Below, in pieces: positions 1 through 5,590 of a stretch of 7,987 nucleotides of DNA (positions within the stretch are counted from its first letter, which is position 1; each line of letters begins with the position of its first letter). The stretch spans positions 1 through 7,987 of the forward strand of contig CANQIG010000082.1 in the NCBI GenBank assembly GCA_947623765.1. The letters are read 5' to 3'. The position numbers and the translations under genes were made by a program. The notes under the pieces were generated by a model that searched no databases, was not told where the DNA came from, and was given only the letters and a program-made list of their open reading frames with translations. The DNA comes from an uncultured Clostridia bacterium. Its GTDB lineage: Bacteria; Bacillota; Clostridia; Oscillospirales; Acutalibacteraceae.

Positions 1-45
1 TTTTCTCGGCCTTTGGCCTCTGCCTTCTCTCTTGAGCGCTTGACT

Positions 46-74
46 ATTATACCGCATCTAATCCCTCTTGTCAA
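46..74 (-). promoter_or_regulatory. Strong sigma-A promoter firing leftwards out of the window
   Basis: On the minus strand TTGACA (complement of 69-74) and TATAAT (complement of 46-51) are separated by exactly 17 bases, so both hexamers match the sigma-A consensus perfectly. Just upstream of the -35 (about 75-110) is a run of A and T tracts that resembles an UP element. The predicted transcript starts near 39 and leaves the window at the left edge, so the gene it serves cannot be seen. A promoter this good is typical of stable RNA or highly expressed operons (inference). A GGCC-TTT-GGCC inverted repeat at 8-18 lies in the early transcript. Confidence 0.7.
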
Positions 75-271
75 CACTTTTTTTCTTTTTTTTTGAAAAT
101 TTTTCGCTGCTTTATTTTTTCGCAAGATGTTGTGCCGCCCACCGATATTTAGCCCAACGCAGGGAGAAAACGGACGTTATTATTTTCCGGGTATGGGCGT
201 ATATTGGCTTTGCGCAGTATACTTTTGCTTGTATTTTACGGGGAATTGACCGTATTTGGGAGGGCCTAGCT

Positions 272-382
272 ATGCAGTGTCGCGACCGTTTTCCCCTGTT
301 TTTCCTCCGCGCCTGGCGCGTCCTGATCGTCGCGCTGCTCAACGCGCTCGTCCTTGTGATGCTCTGGCGCGCGTCGGGGTAG
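272..382 (+). CDS. Possible 36-aa single-span membrane peptide
   Basis: An ATG is preceded by a GGGAGGG ribosome site about six bases upstream, followed by 36 codons and TAG. After a short charged N-terminus (MQCRDRFPLFF) the peptide has a hydrophobic stretch at about residues 16-32 (key segment VLIVALLNALVLVMLW) that could form one transmembrane helix. I do not recognise a family. The peptide could be a real small membrane protein or a chance ORF in GC-rich intergenic DNA. The ribosome site and hydrophobic core are the only support, and no convincing promoter was seen immediately upstream. Confidence 0.3.
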   Translation: MQCRDRFPLFFLRAWRVLIVALLNALVLVMLWRASG

Positions 383-1301
383 GCGCGCCGCTGTTCTTTG
401 GAGCCGTGCGGGGGGCACCGTGGTCCGGCACGCCTGCCTCTCAAGTAGGCGGCACGCAGCTCTGCACCCGAGATGCAAAGGCAGCGGCCCTCGGGCAAGA
501 GCGCGGCATGGTCCTGCGCAGGCGCGAGCACGGCAAGGGCTTTGCGTCTTCTCCGCGAGTCATCCTATAAGGTATGGAGAAGGAGCTAAAGTGGAAAATC
601 CAAAAGAAAACGGCTCCGGAGCGACCGAACCGTTTGTCAGGCGCGGATCGTACAGTCCGCACCGACAAAAAAGGTGGTCTTTGCACCAAGTTCTTCCGGT
701 GGGTCGGACGCGGGCCTGCCGCGGGAACGGTGGGCTTCTTTGCTCTTTCTCCGTGGAAACCCTATAAGGTATGGCGAAAAGGCAAAAAAGCAACAGTCAA
801 ACAAAATTGCCCCAACAAGGCCGGAAACGTTTGCCCGGCGCGGGGCCTGCACGGCCGCGTCCAAGCAAAATGTGACGACCTCTCCGGGGTAGCTTTTCCT
901 GTGGCCGGACGCGGCGCAGCCCCGGGCAAGGCAGGGACTTTGCGCCGCCTTCGCAAATAGTTATATTATAATATAGTATGGCGAAAAGGTTAAAAACGCA
1001 AAAGTCAAAAGAGAATGCCCGGCGGGTCGAAGCGTTCGCTCGGCGCAGGACGCACATCGCACCAAACAAAACGGGACGACCTCCAATGGCGGCTTTTCCG
1101 GCGGCGCAGTCGCGGCGCGGGCTGGTACTGCGCAGAAACGGGTGAAAACGCAGGAGAAATTCGCGCGTTGGAGCTTTTATCGGCGTTTCCGCAAGAGAAA
1201 ACACCTTAGAAAAGCAGGCTGCACCTGCGATGGCTGCCCGCCGGGCGCAAGGACCGCCGCACCGAAGGTTTCCCTCCGGCGCGGCGGCTTCTTGCTGTCT
1301 G
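383..1301. other. Long gene-poor interval containing the tandem repeat array
   Basis: No ORF here has a convincing ribosome site together with a recognisable family. The ORFs that exist are arginine-rich or low-complexity products of GC-rich DNA. The interval holds three tandem units of a roughly 200-bp repeat (537-1093). Further right (about 1130-1175, around the run GAAAACGCAGGAGAAATT) there may be a more diverged fourth unit. The segment 383-536 resembles part of a unit without the AT-rich box. Confidence 0.55.
537..1093. repeat. Tandem array of three diverged ~200-bp repeat units
   Basis: Three units begin near 537, 732 and 934, so the period is about 195-202 bases. Each starts with a GGGCTTTGCG-type segment, then an AT-rich box (CCTATAAGGTATGG at 564-577 and 761-774; ATATAGTATGG at 971-981). 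An A-rich stretch (GCGAAAAGG in the second and third units) follows, then a GC-rich core like AAACGTTTGCCCGGCGCGG, ending in an A-tract and a GACGACC-like segment. Read on the minus strand, each unit starts with a GGTCGTC/CCACC segment followed by a T-run, which recalls an intrinsic terminator. Identity between units is moderate, so they are old. The same element recurs at 7700-7827. An ATG in the box opens short basic reading frames, but their lengths differ between units, so I do not call them genes. Confidence 0.6.
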
Positions 1302-1492
1302 TCAGTTTGTCTTCATCGCACGGCAGAGGGAGATCCGCCCCACGCGACTCTCGGACCCGCCGTTTTCGCCTCTCTCGGAGCGCTTGAAGACTCCGGCGAC
1401 GATCAGGCCAATGACGCGCGCGCCATGCAGAGGAGCCGCGCGGCGTCCCAGCCGTCGGCCAAGCTGAAGAGCGTTCGTGCCGTGTTTTTCAT
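1302..1492 (-). pseudogene. Broken small gene, frame changes at a (CG)4 run
   Basis: On the minus strand an ATG (1490-1492) follows an AAGAAGGGG ribosome site with about nine bases of spacing. The frame reads MKNTARTLFSLADGWDAAR and on to a stop at 1403-1405 after 29 codons. In another frame the sequence continues past this point, without interruption, into a hydrophobic stretch (VIGLIVAGVF) and on to a stop at 1302-1304. The two frames join if two bases are removed from the CGCGCGCG run at 1415-1422. That would give about a 62-residue protein with one hydrophobic segment. I do not recognise a family. A holin-like or other small membrane protein of the decayed phage operon is possible but unproven. 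The alternative is that only the 29-codon ORF, or nothing, is translated. Confidence 0.3.
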
Positions 1493-1573
1493 GGTTGTGC
1501 ACCCCTTCTTTTTTGTTAGATCTCGCAGAACGGTACGAGAAAAACTGTCGGCACCATTCTGAATTGGATCGAT

Positions 1574-1690
1574 CTAACGCAATACCTTCTGGAATTGTAT
1601 GTAGATCGAACCGTTGTGATCGACGGTATCACAGTCGATCCAGCTTCCGCCGAACAGATCATCGGCAAAAATAGATATAGAAAATCCCGT
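1574..1690 (-). pseudogene. Relic of a phage-fibre-like protein (FADDLFGGSWIDCD segment)
   Basis: In one minus-strand frame this interval reads FADDLFGGSWIDCDTVD, then HNGSIYIQFQKVLR and a TAG (1574-1576). No start codon or ribosome site belongs to it. Beyond the TAG the same frame stays open for about 30 codons, up to and into the ATG at 1492, which suggests a gene broken by a nonsense change. The GGSW-hydrophobic-D-x-D core matches the DGSWLDADVMD core of the neighbouring broken gene at 1769-1988, so the two may be related copies. Function is not assignable. Location, orientation and composition suggest debris of the operon that ends with the tail fibre. Confidence 0.3.
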
Positions 1691-1768
1691 ATGCCGCGGG
1701 CCACCTGACGTTTGCTCGACGGTCCCACACGTTCTTTTCTGGATATCGGTTGTGACTCGTTGTGCAGA

Positions 1769-1988
1769 TCACTCAAGCGCTATCCCCGATATCGCTGTCC
1801 AACCCTGGCTATACACATACATCCTTGAACGAAGAGACGAGATCGCTGTCCGCATAGATGCGAAGCTGCCCGCGCGCTGACCGTCCATCACATCAGCATC
1901 CAGCCAGCTGCCGTCGACCTCTTTGATCTTGTCAAGTAGTACACCCCCCCGAAAGATTTCGGAGCGGGTCCAGTTTTTCGATCGCCAT
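1769..1988 (-). pseudogene. Small phage gene after the tail fibre, frameshifted at a G7 tract
   Basis: An ATG at 1986-1988 sits behind an excellent AAAGGAGGG ribosome site, 16 bases after the tail-fibre stop. The frame reads MAIEKLDPLRNLSGG, then hits TGA at 1932-1934 after only 18 codons. The stop comes just after a run of seven G (complement of 1944-1950). Removing one G gives an uninterrupted frame of about 72 residues: VLLDKIKEVDGSWLDADVMD, then GQRAGSFASMRTAISSL and on to a TGA at 1769-1771. A second, weaker anomaly may lie in the following GCGCGCGGG stretch. Beyond it another frame reads QLRIYADSDLVSSF, which looks more protein-like than the frame in use. The homopolymer could be a decay mutation, a phase-variable tract, a slippery site or a sequencing error. 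The product may be a fibre-tip or chaperone-type accessory protein (inference from position only). Confidence 0.5.
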
Positions 1989-2004
1989 TGTGCGCCCTCC
2001 TTTG

Positions 2005-4086
2005 TTACACTTGCGTCCAATTTCTGGCCCACTTACCACCTGATCCGCATCTGGTCCACATTCGGCCTTCATTAAACATCTCAAAAAAGACTTGTACAAA
2101 ATCGCTCTGGTGTAACACAGGGATCAGGCTCATCAGTATTCCGTATGTTGACGGCAAGCCAATCGACACGGCTTGTGCTGGTGACACATACAGGATGCAC
2201 GCCCCTATGCTCTGCCAGTTTGTAACCGCGTCGTCACTGGGCAGGGCGGTTACATCGGTTCTCAGGAAGTGACTTGCCGGATGGCCTTCGAGTTGATCGG
2301 CGGTTCCCAAAAAATGGGCCGTGATGTTGTCGTCTATTTCAATAACAAATTTGTTTTTCTTATTATCGTATAATCCTCTTTTCGCAGAAGATTTCATTCC
2401 GAAAAGGTATAACATTCCACCAGAAAATGCCACACCAACATCAGATTCTCCATTTTTATCGACATACACTGAACCAGTAAAGTTCCCGCCAGTAACAGGC
2501 ACGGCATTCACATCCGCTGCGCTCAATGTAATATTCGTAGAAAGCGCCTTACCATTCACCGTGCGGGTTGTGGGGACACCTCCCAGTGCGGTAAGAGCCT
2601 CGGGTGCGGTAGTCTTTCCGGTGCCGCCGTTTCCGATGGGAAGCGTGCCTGTCACCGGAATGTTATCCTGCGCAGCGGAACCGTCAAAAGTGACATCCTT
2701 CGTAGAACCTAAATTAGTCTTGAGAGAGCGAGGGGTGGAAAGCTTTGTTGCTGTTCCTGCGTTGCCGCTCACAGAGGGCTGTGGAAAAGCAGAAGTGTAA
2801 ACCGTTTGATTTCCAATGTCGCCAGATGCTTGACTAGTTCCTTTCCATAAGTGCAGCCAAGGATGGCCGTCGGTCTTATCCACTACAATATCGACACGAT
2901 CCATCAAATCGGAGCCTTTAATTGCCTCGATTTTAAGGTACTCGTTTTTTTGATCTCCATTGAGCGTTACCTGCGACCCGGCATATGTTCCTCCGACAGA
3001 TGACACGATCTTCTTGACAGTAACGGCACCAGTTTCGCCGTTGACACTCGTGACGGACTCCGAGCCGTTATGCACCGTGAAGGTATATTCGCGGCGGTCG
3101 GTCAGGGTGATCGTGTAGGTGTCGTCCGTGCCGGGTGTGTGATCGCCTCCGGTCAGCTCGATCTTCGCGACGCCGACGCCCTGCAGGCCGGAGAGGTCGC
3201 AGAGGAAATTCCACTTCGCGCCGTCCCACATATAGACCTGCGCGTTTTCCTCCTGCTCCACGTCCGAGCTGATGATGCAGACCGTGTTCTTCGGCTGGGA
3301 CTTGTCCGCCTGCATCTCCGCGACCGTCCTGTACGTCGTGTCCCAGTGGTTGACCGCCTTTTCGCCGGTGGACGTGTATTTCTGCGCGTCCGCGTCCCAC
3401 GTGTTCCAAAACCCGTCCTCGTCGATCTCCGGCGGGTTGCCGCTGTACTGCTTCGCCGTCTCCGCGCTCTGCGCGGCGTTCCGCGCGCGCTCCCCCGCCG
3501 CTTCCGCCGCGCCCTGCGCGGCTTCGGCCTGCCGCAGCGCCTCTGCGGCGCTCTCTGCAGCTTCGCCCGCGCTGCCTGCGGCGTCCGATCTGGCCTTGTC
3601 TGCCTCCGTCTCGCTGGCTTTTGCAGAGGCCGCGCTCGCTGCCGCCTGCGCAGCGAGATCCTGCACGGTGAGGAACTCGTCCGTGCTCTCGATCGCGTCC
3701 TCCGGGACGGGGTTGACGTCGACGTCGAAGAGGATCGGCGCGGTGCCGACCACGCCGCCGCCCTCCAAGATCTCGACGACCGCCGAGACGCGCCCGGCGG
3801 CGGTCGTCATCTGGGCGGTCACGCCGATGTACACGGTCCGGCGATCCGCCGACGTGCCGAGCGCCGGGTCGTAGACGTGCGTGCCGTCCGGCTTGCGCAG
3901 CCGGATATTGACCTCGGCGGTCGCGGGGACCGCGAACGGCTGGTCGCCGTACGTCAGCTCCACCGCGAGGATCGGCAGCGTCCGGTCGTACTGCACGAGA
4001 TGCACGATGTCCGGCACGCCCCGCCGGTCGAGGCTGGCTTTTACGCTGTGGATCACGCTGTTTGCATTGGGTGTATATCCTGCCAT
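2005..4086 (-). CDS. Phage tail fibre / receptor-binding protein with BppU-like N-terminus
   Basis: This 693-residue protein reads as a modular tail fibre. Residues 1 to about 130 resemble the BppU N-terminal family (phage baseplate upper protein) that anchors fibres to the baseplate. Residues 140-215 are an Ala/Glu/Lys-rich coiled coil, which should trimerise. Residues 222-300 form a Trp-rich segment ending VYMWDGAKWNFLCDLSG. Residues 303-358 carry DTYTITLTD and SVNGETGAVTV fibre repeats. Residues 440-535 carry typical fibre motifs (GNAGTATKL, FDGSA, GTLPIGNGGTG, TRTVNGKALS). The C-terminus (about 620-693, ending GRMWTRCGSGGKWARNWTQV) resembles a pyocin-knob-like tip that would contact the host surface. 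The start chosen is the ATG behind AGGAGGAGCAACAC. A longer reading to 4182 is possible but lacks such a site and overlaps the gene upstream. The 5' half is GC-rich and the 3' half much more AT-rich, suggesting exchange of the tip. Confidence 0.88.
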   Translation of the reverse strand: MAGYTPNANSVIHSVKASLDRRGVPDIVHLVQYDRTLPILAVELTYGDQPFAVPATAEVNIRLRKPDGTHVYDPALGTSADRRTVYIGVTAQMTTAAGRVSAVVEILEGGGVVGTAPILFDVDVNPVPEDAIESTDEFLTVQDLAAQAAASAASAKASETEADKARSDAAGSAGEAAESAAEALRQAEAAQGAAEAAGERARNAAQSAETAKQYSGNPPEIDEDGFWNTWDADAQKYTSTGEKAVNHWDTTYRTVAEMQADKSQPKNTVCIISSDVEQEENAQVYMWDGAKWNFLCDLSGLQGVGVAKIELTGGDHTPGTDDTYTITLTDRREYTFTVHNGSESVTSVNGETGAVTVKKIVSSVGGTYAGSQVTLNGDQKNEYLKIEAIKGSDLMDRVDIVVDKTDGHPWLHLWKGTSQASGDIGNQTVYTSAFPQPSVSGNAGTATKLSTPRSLKTNLGSTKDVTFDGSAAQDNIPVTGTLPIGNGGTGKTTAPEALTALGGVPTTRTVNGKALSTNITLSAADVNAVPVTGGNFTGSVYVDKNGESDVGVAFSGGMLYLFGMKSSAKRGLYDNKKNKFVIEIDDNITAHFLGTADQLEGHPASHFLRTDVTALPSDDAVTNWQSIGACILYVSPAQAVSIGLPSTYGILMSLIPVLHQSDFVQVFFEMFNEGRMWTRCGSGGKWARNWTQV

Positions 4087-4115
4087 GTGTTGCTCCTCCT
4101 TTTTGCCTTCCGAAT

Positions 4116-4250
4116 TTAGAGATACTGTTTTGGCTTTTCTGAATCTTTTTCGGGTCCGGACATGATTCGACCGCCGTGCCATGGCCGCATCGACTGCGGC
4201 TGATGCACGGCGGCCCTGTTGGACGGTCTGCCCTGCTCGAGCGGGGTCAT
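4116..4250 (-). CDS. Small 44-aa protein translationally coupled to the Cro-like gene
   Basis: Its ATG overlaps the TGA of the preceding gene as ATGA (4247-4250), the usual arrangement for translational coupling. It ends 29 bases before the tail-fibre start. The protein begins MTPLEQGRPSNRAAVHQPQS and ends SGPEKDSEKPKQYL. It is basic and hydrophilic, with no membrane segment or motif I can name. The tight packing between two better supported genes favours a real gene, but with 44 residues and no recognised family it could be a chance frame. Confidence 0.42.
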   Translation of the reverse strand: MTPLEQGRPSNRAAVHQPQSMRPWHGGRIMSGPEKDSEKPKQYL

Positions 4251-4531
4251 TGCTGCGCGCCGCCTTCCTCCGGGTCCGAATAGGGGACCCCGACGGCGGC
4301 GCAAAGCTCCCGGCCGGTGAACCCCAGCTCCCGCGCCATCCGGCAGAATTCCCCGACCTTCATCATCTGGTAGTACCGCTTCCGGTGATAATACAGCCGC
4401 TGACTGCTCATCCTGAGCTTTTCCGCGAGCTGCGCGTCGGAACGGATCCCTTTGTCCACCTTCCCGCGCGCGATGGCCGCCGCCAGCGCATATTCCCGGC
4501 GCTCCTGTGCGCTCTTCCTCAGTTTTGGCAT
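4247..4531 (-). CDS. Cro-like helix-turn-helix phage regulator (94 aa)
   Basis: The ATG has a good AAGGAGC ribosome site about eight bases upstream. The 94-residue protein has a basic N-terminus (MPKLRKSAQERRE), then a helix-turn-helix-like stretch at about residues 29-52 (key segment SDAQLAEKLRMSSQRLYYHRKR). A second helical part follows (GEFCRMARELGFTGRELCAAVG). The layout resembles the small phage DNA-binding proteins of Firmicutes that bear an Xre/Cro-like fold and are often annotated only as helix-turn-helix proteins. It is the first full-size gene of the leftward transcript, divergent from the repressor, as Cro is in lambdoid switches. I infer that it opposes or modulates the repressor at the shared operators. 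An unrelated phage helix-turn-helix role, such as terminase small subunit-like DNA binding, is less likely given its position. Confidence 0.7.
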   Translation of the reverse strand: MPKLRKSAQERREYALAAAIARGKVDKGIRSDAQLAEKLRMSSQRLYYHRKRYYQMMKVGEFCRMARELGFTGRELCAAVGVPYSDPEEGGAQQ

Positions 4532-4589
4532 ATGCTTTTGCTCCTTTCCATACTTGGCGGGCTTTGGCCGCCTCTTACGATCTCTGTTC

Positions 4590-4676
4590 TCACCTCCTCC
4601 GGTGCTGGGCGGATCTAAGGCGCGCTGATCCGTGCAGCGCAGTTTCTCGGGATCGGACCGTCGCCGCAGCTTCCAT
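4590..4676 (-). CDS. Possible 28-aa leader peptide at the head of the leftward operon
   Basis: An ATG stands seven bases behind AAGGAGGTG, one of the best ribosome sites in the window. The frame runs 28 codons (MEAAATVRSRETALHGSARL, then RSAQHRRR) to a TGA embedded in a second AGGAGGTGA site. The peptide is small and basic, with no recognisable family. It is the first thing translated from the leftward promoter. It could be a leader peptide coupling translation into the operon, a tiny phage regulator, or a relic of a longer gene. The ribosome site at its end has no good start codon at normal spacing, which hints at sequence loss between this peptide and the next gene. Confidence 0.4.
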   Translation of the reverse strand: MEAAATVRSRETALHGSARLRSAQHRRR

Positions 4677-4693
4677 GATTTTCACCTCCTTTT

Positions 4694-4710
4694 TTCTTCG
4701 CAATGAAGAA
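4694..4710. promoter_or_regulatory. Operator O1 (perfect 6+5+6 palindrome)
   Basis: TTCTTCGCAATGAAGAA has perfect 6-base arms (TTCTTC/GAAGAA) around five bases. It lies just downstream of the leftward promoter -10, at roughly +4 to +20 of that transcript, where a bound repressor would block transcription. It shares a 17-base plan with two other sites in the same intergenic region. Confidence 0.65.
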
Positions 4711-4720
4711 TCCATCTTCC

Positions 4721-4749
4721 ATTATATTCCTCAATTTGAAGATTGTCAA
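4721..4749 (-). promoter_or_regulatory. Leftward (PR-like) promoter of the tail-fibre operon
   Basis: On the minus strand TTGACA (complement of 4744-4749) and TATAAT (complement of 4721-4726) are spaced by exactly 17 bases, a full consensus match. Start of transcription is expected near 4714. It reads into the 28-aa leader, the Cro-like gene, the 44-aa gene and the tail fibre. Operator O2 occupies the whole spacer and O1 the initially transcribed region, so strong repression is expected. Confidence 0.8.
4727..4743. promoter_or_regulatory. Operator O2, filling the spacer of the leftward promoter
   Basis: TTCCTCAATTTGAAGAT matches O1 at the outer positions (TTC-TC at the left, TGAAGA at the right) and coincides base for base with the 17-base spacer between -35 and -10. 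A protein bound here would exclude RNA polymerase. Confidence 0.6.
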
Positions 4750-4767
4750 GCGGTTTTTGCGCGTTTA

Positions 4768-4784
4768 TTCTTCGTTTTGGGGAA
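4768..4784. promoter_or_regulatory. Operator O3, upstream of the repressor promoter
   Basis: TTCTTCGTTTTGGGGAA shares its left arm TTCTTCG with O1 and keeps G-G-AA in a weaker right arm. It ends seven bases before the -35 of the repressor promoter, so it could mediate autoregulation. It is the least symmetrical of the three. Confidence 0.45.
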
Positions 4785-4791
4785 TTTTTTC

Positions 4792-4820
4792 TTGACGTGC
4801 GCCCCTCCCTGCGTTATAAT
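4792..4820 (+). promoter_or_regulatory. Promoter of the repressor gene (PRM-like)
   Basis: TTGACG (4792-4797), a 17-base spacer and TATAAT (4815-4820) form a near-consensus promoter. Transcription should begin around 4826-4828, so the ATG at 4819-4821 and the GTG at 4822 lie too early to be on the message. That makes the GTG at 4834 the earliest usable start, with almost no leader. Confidence 0.75.
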
Positions 4821-4833
4821 GGTGAAAAAGGAA

Positions 4834-5586
4834 GTGATCCGCACGGAAAACCGTATTTCTGTCCTTCTGAAGGAAAGCCGCAAGAATCACGGCTTATCTG
4901 TCCAAGAGGTCGTCGAGCGGCTGGCCAAACTGGGCGTAAACATCTCCGGGAAAACCTTGTACGGATGGGAAGGCGGCCACCGTCAGCCGGACGCGGACGA
5001 ATTTCTCACGCTCTGTCAAGTCTATGAGATCTCTGCTTTTCCGGAAACAATAAAAAAAGCCCCGTCCATTTCGGACGGAGCCATGAAAATCGCAAAGATA
5101 TTCGACGGGCTGGACGCGTGGGGGCAAAAGGCGCTGCTCTCCGCGGCGGAGATCGAGGCGGCGCGCTGCGGCGAATCGTCCGCCCGCGCGCGTGCGATCC
5201 CGGCGAACGTCATCCCGCTGCGCTGCTCGGTGCAGTCCGCCAGCGCCGGGACCGGGATGTACCTCGGGCCGGAGGAGTTCGAGACGGTCTTCGTCGAAGC
5301 GAACGACCTCACGCGGCGCGCGTCCTTCGGCGTGCCCGTGCGCGGCGACAGCATGGAGCCCGTCTACCACGACGGGGACATCCTGATCGTCGAGGCCGCG
5401 GAGGACGTGGCGGTCGGCGAGACGGGAGTCTTCACGGTCTCGGGCGAGGGCTTCGTCAAACAGCGCGGGGAAGGCGCGCTGATCTCCCTAAACCCGAAAT
5501 ACGCCCCCATCGCATTGACCGAGGACACTTGGTGCAACGGGCGCGTGATCGGCGTGCTCGCGCCCGCGTGGATCGTCAAAAAATAA
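4834..5586 (+). CDS. CI/LexA-type phage repressor with S24 self-cleavage domain
   Basis: The protein (250 residues from this GTG) has an N-terminal Xre helix-turn-helix at about residues 5-65 (LSVQEVVERLAKL, then SGKTLYGWEGGHRQPDADEF). A linker follows, then a C-terminal peptidase S24 domain. The probable cleavage bond is Ala138-Gly139 in SASAGTGMYLG. The serine nucleophile is Ser173 in VRGDSMEP, followed by HDGDILIV, and the catalytic Lys is Lys209 in GEGFVKQRG. The Ala-to-Ser (35) and Ser-to-Lys (36) spacings are close to LexA, so the enzyme looks intact and RecA-responsive cleavage is expected. It is divergent from the Cro-like and tail-fibre operon and should bind the palindromes between them. 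The start is uncertain: an ATG at 4819 would add five residues but overlaps the promoter -10. GTG 4834 leaves an almost leaderless message. Confidence 0.9.
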   Translation: MIRTENRISVLLKESRKNHGLSVQEVVERLAKLGVNISGKTLYGWEGGHRQPDADEFLTLCQVYEISAFPETIKKAPSISDGAMKIAKIFDGLDAWGQKALLSAAEIEAARCGESSARARAIPANVIPLRCSVQSASAGTGMYLGPEEFETVFVEANDLTRRASFGVPVRGDSMEPVYHDGDILIVEAAEDVAVGETGVFTVSGEGFVKQRGEGALISLNPKYAPIALTEDTWCNGRVIGVLAPAWIVKK

Positions 5587-5590
5587 ATAG

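Noticed and set aside
78..101. Extra operator copy (TTC, nine T, GAAAA) near the left promoter
   Set aside because: The resemblance to the 17-bp operators comes from a T-run, and the GAA arm is out of register by one base.
537..1093. CRISPR array
   Set aside because: The repeats are about 200 bases and diverged, with no short identical repeats, no regular unique spacers and no cas genes.
978..1145. ATG in the repeat box opening a 55-codon basic frame (MAKRLKTQKSKENARR)
   Set aside because: The equivalent ATG in the other units gives frames of quite different length and sequence, and no ribosome site precedes it. The conservation looks like DNA, not protein.
797..1204. Minus frame of 135 codons across the repeat array
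   Set aside because: It runs through two repeat units, and the peptide does not keep the same frame or length from unit to unit. It has no convincing ribosome site.
3070..4119. Long open frame on the plus strand (about 349 codons) opposite the tail fibre
   Set aside because: It is antisense to the GC-rich half of a well-supported fibre gene. Its translation is Arg/Val/Leu-rich low complexity, without a family or a ribosome site.
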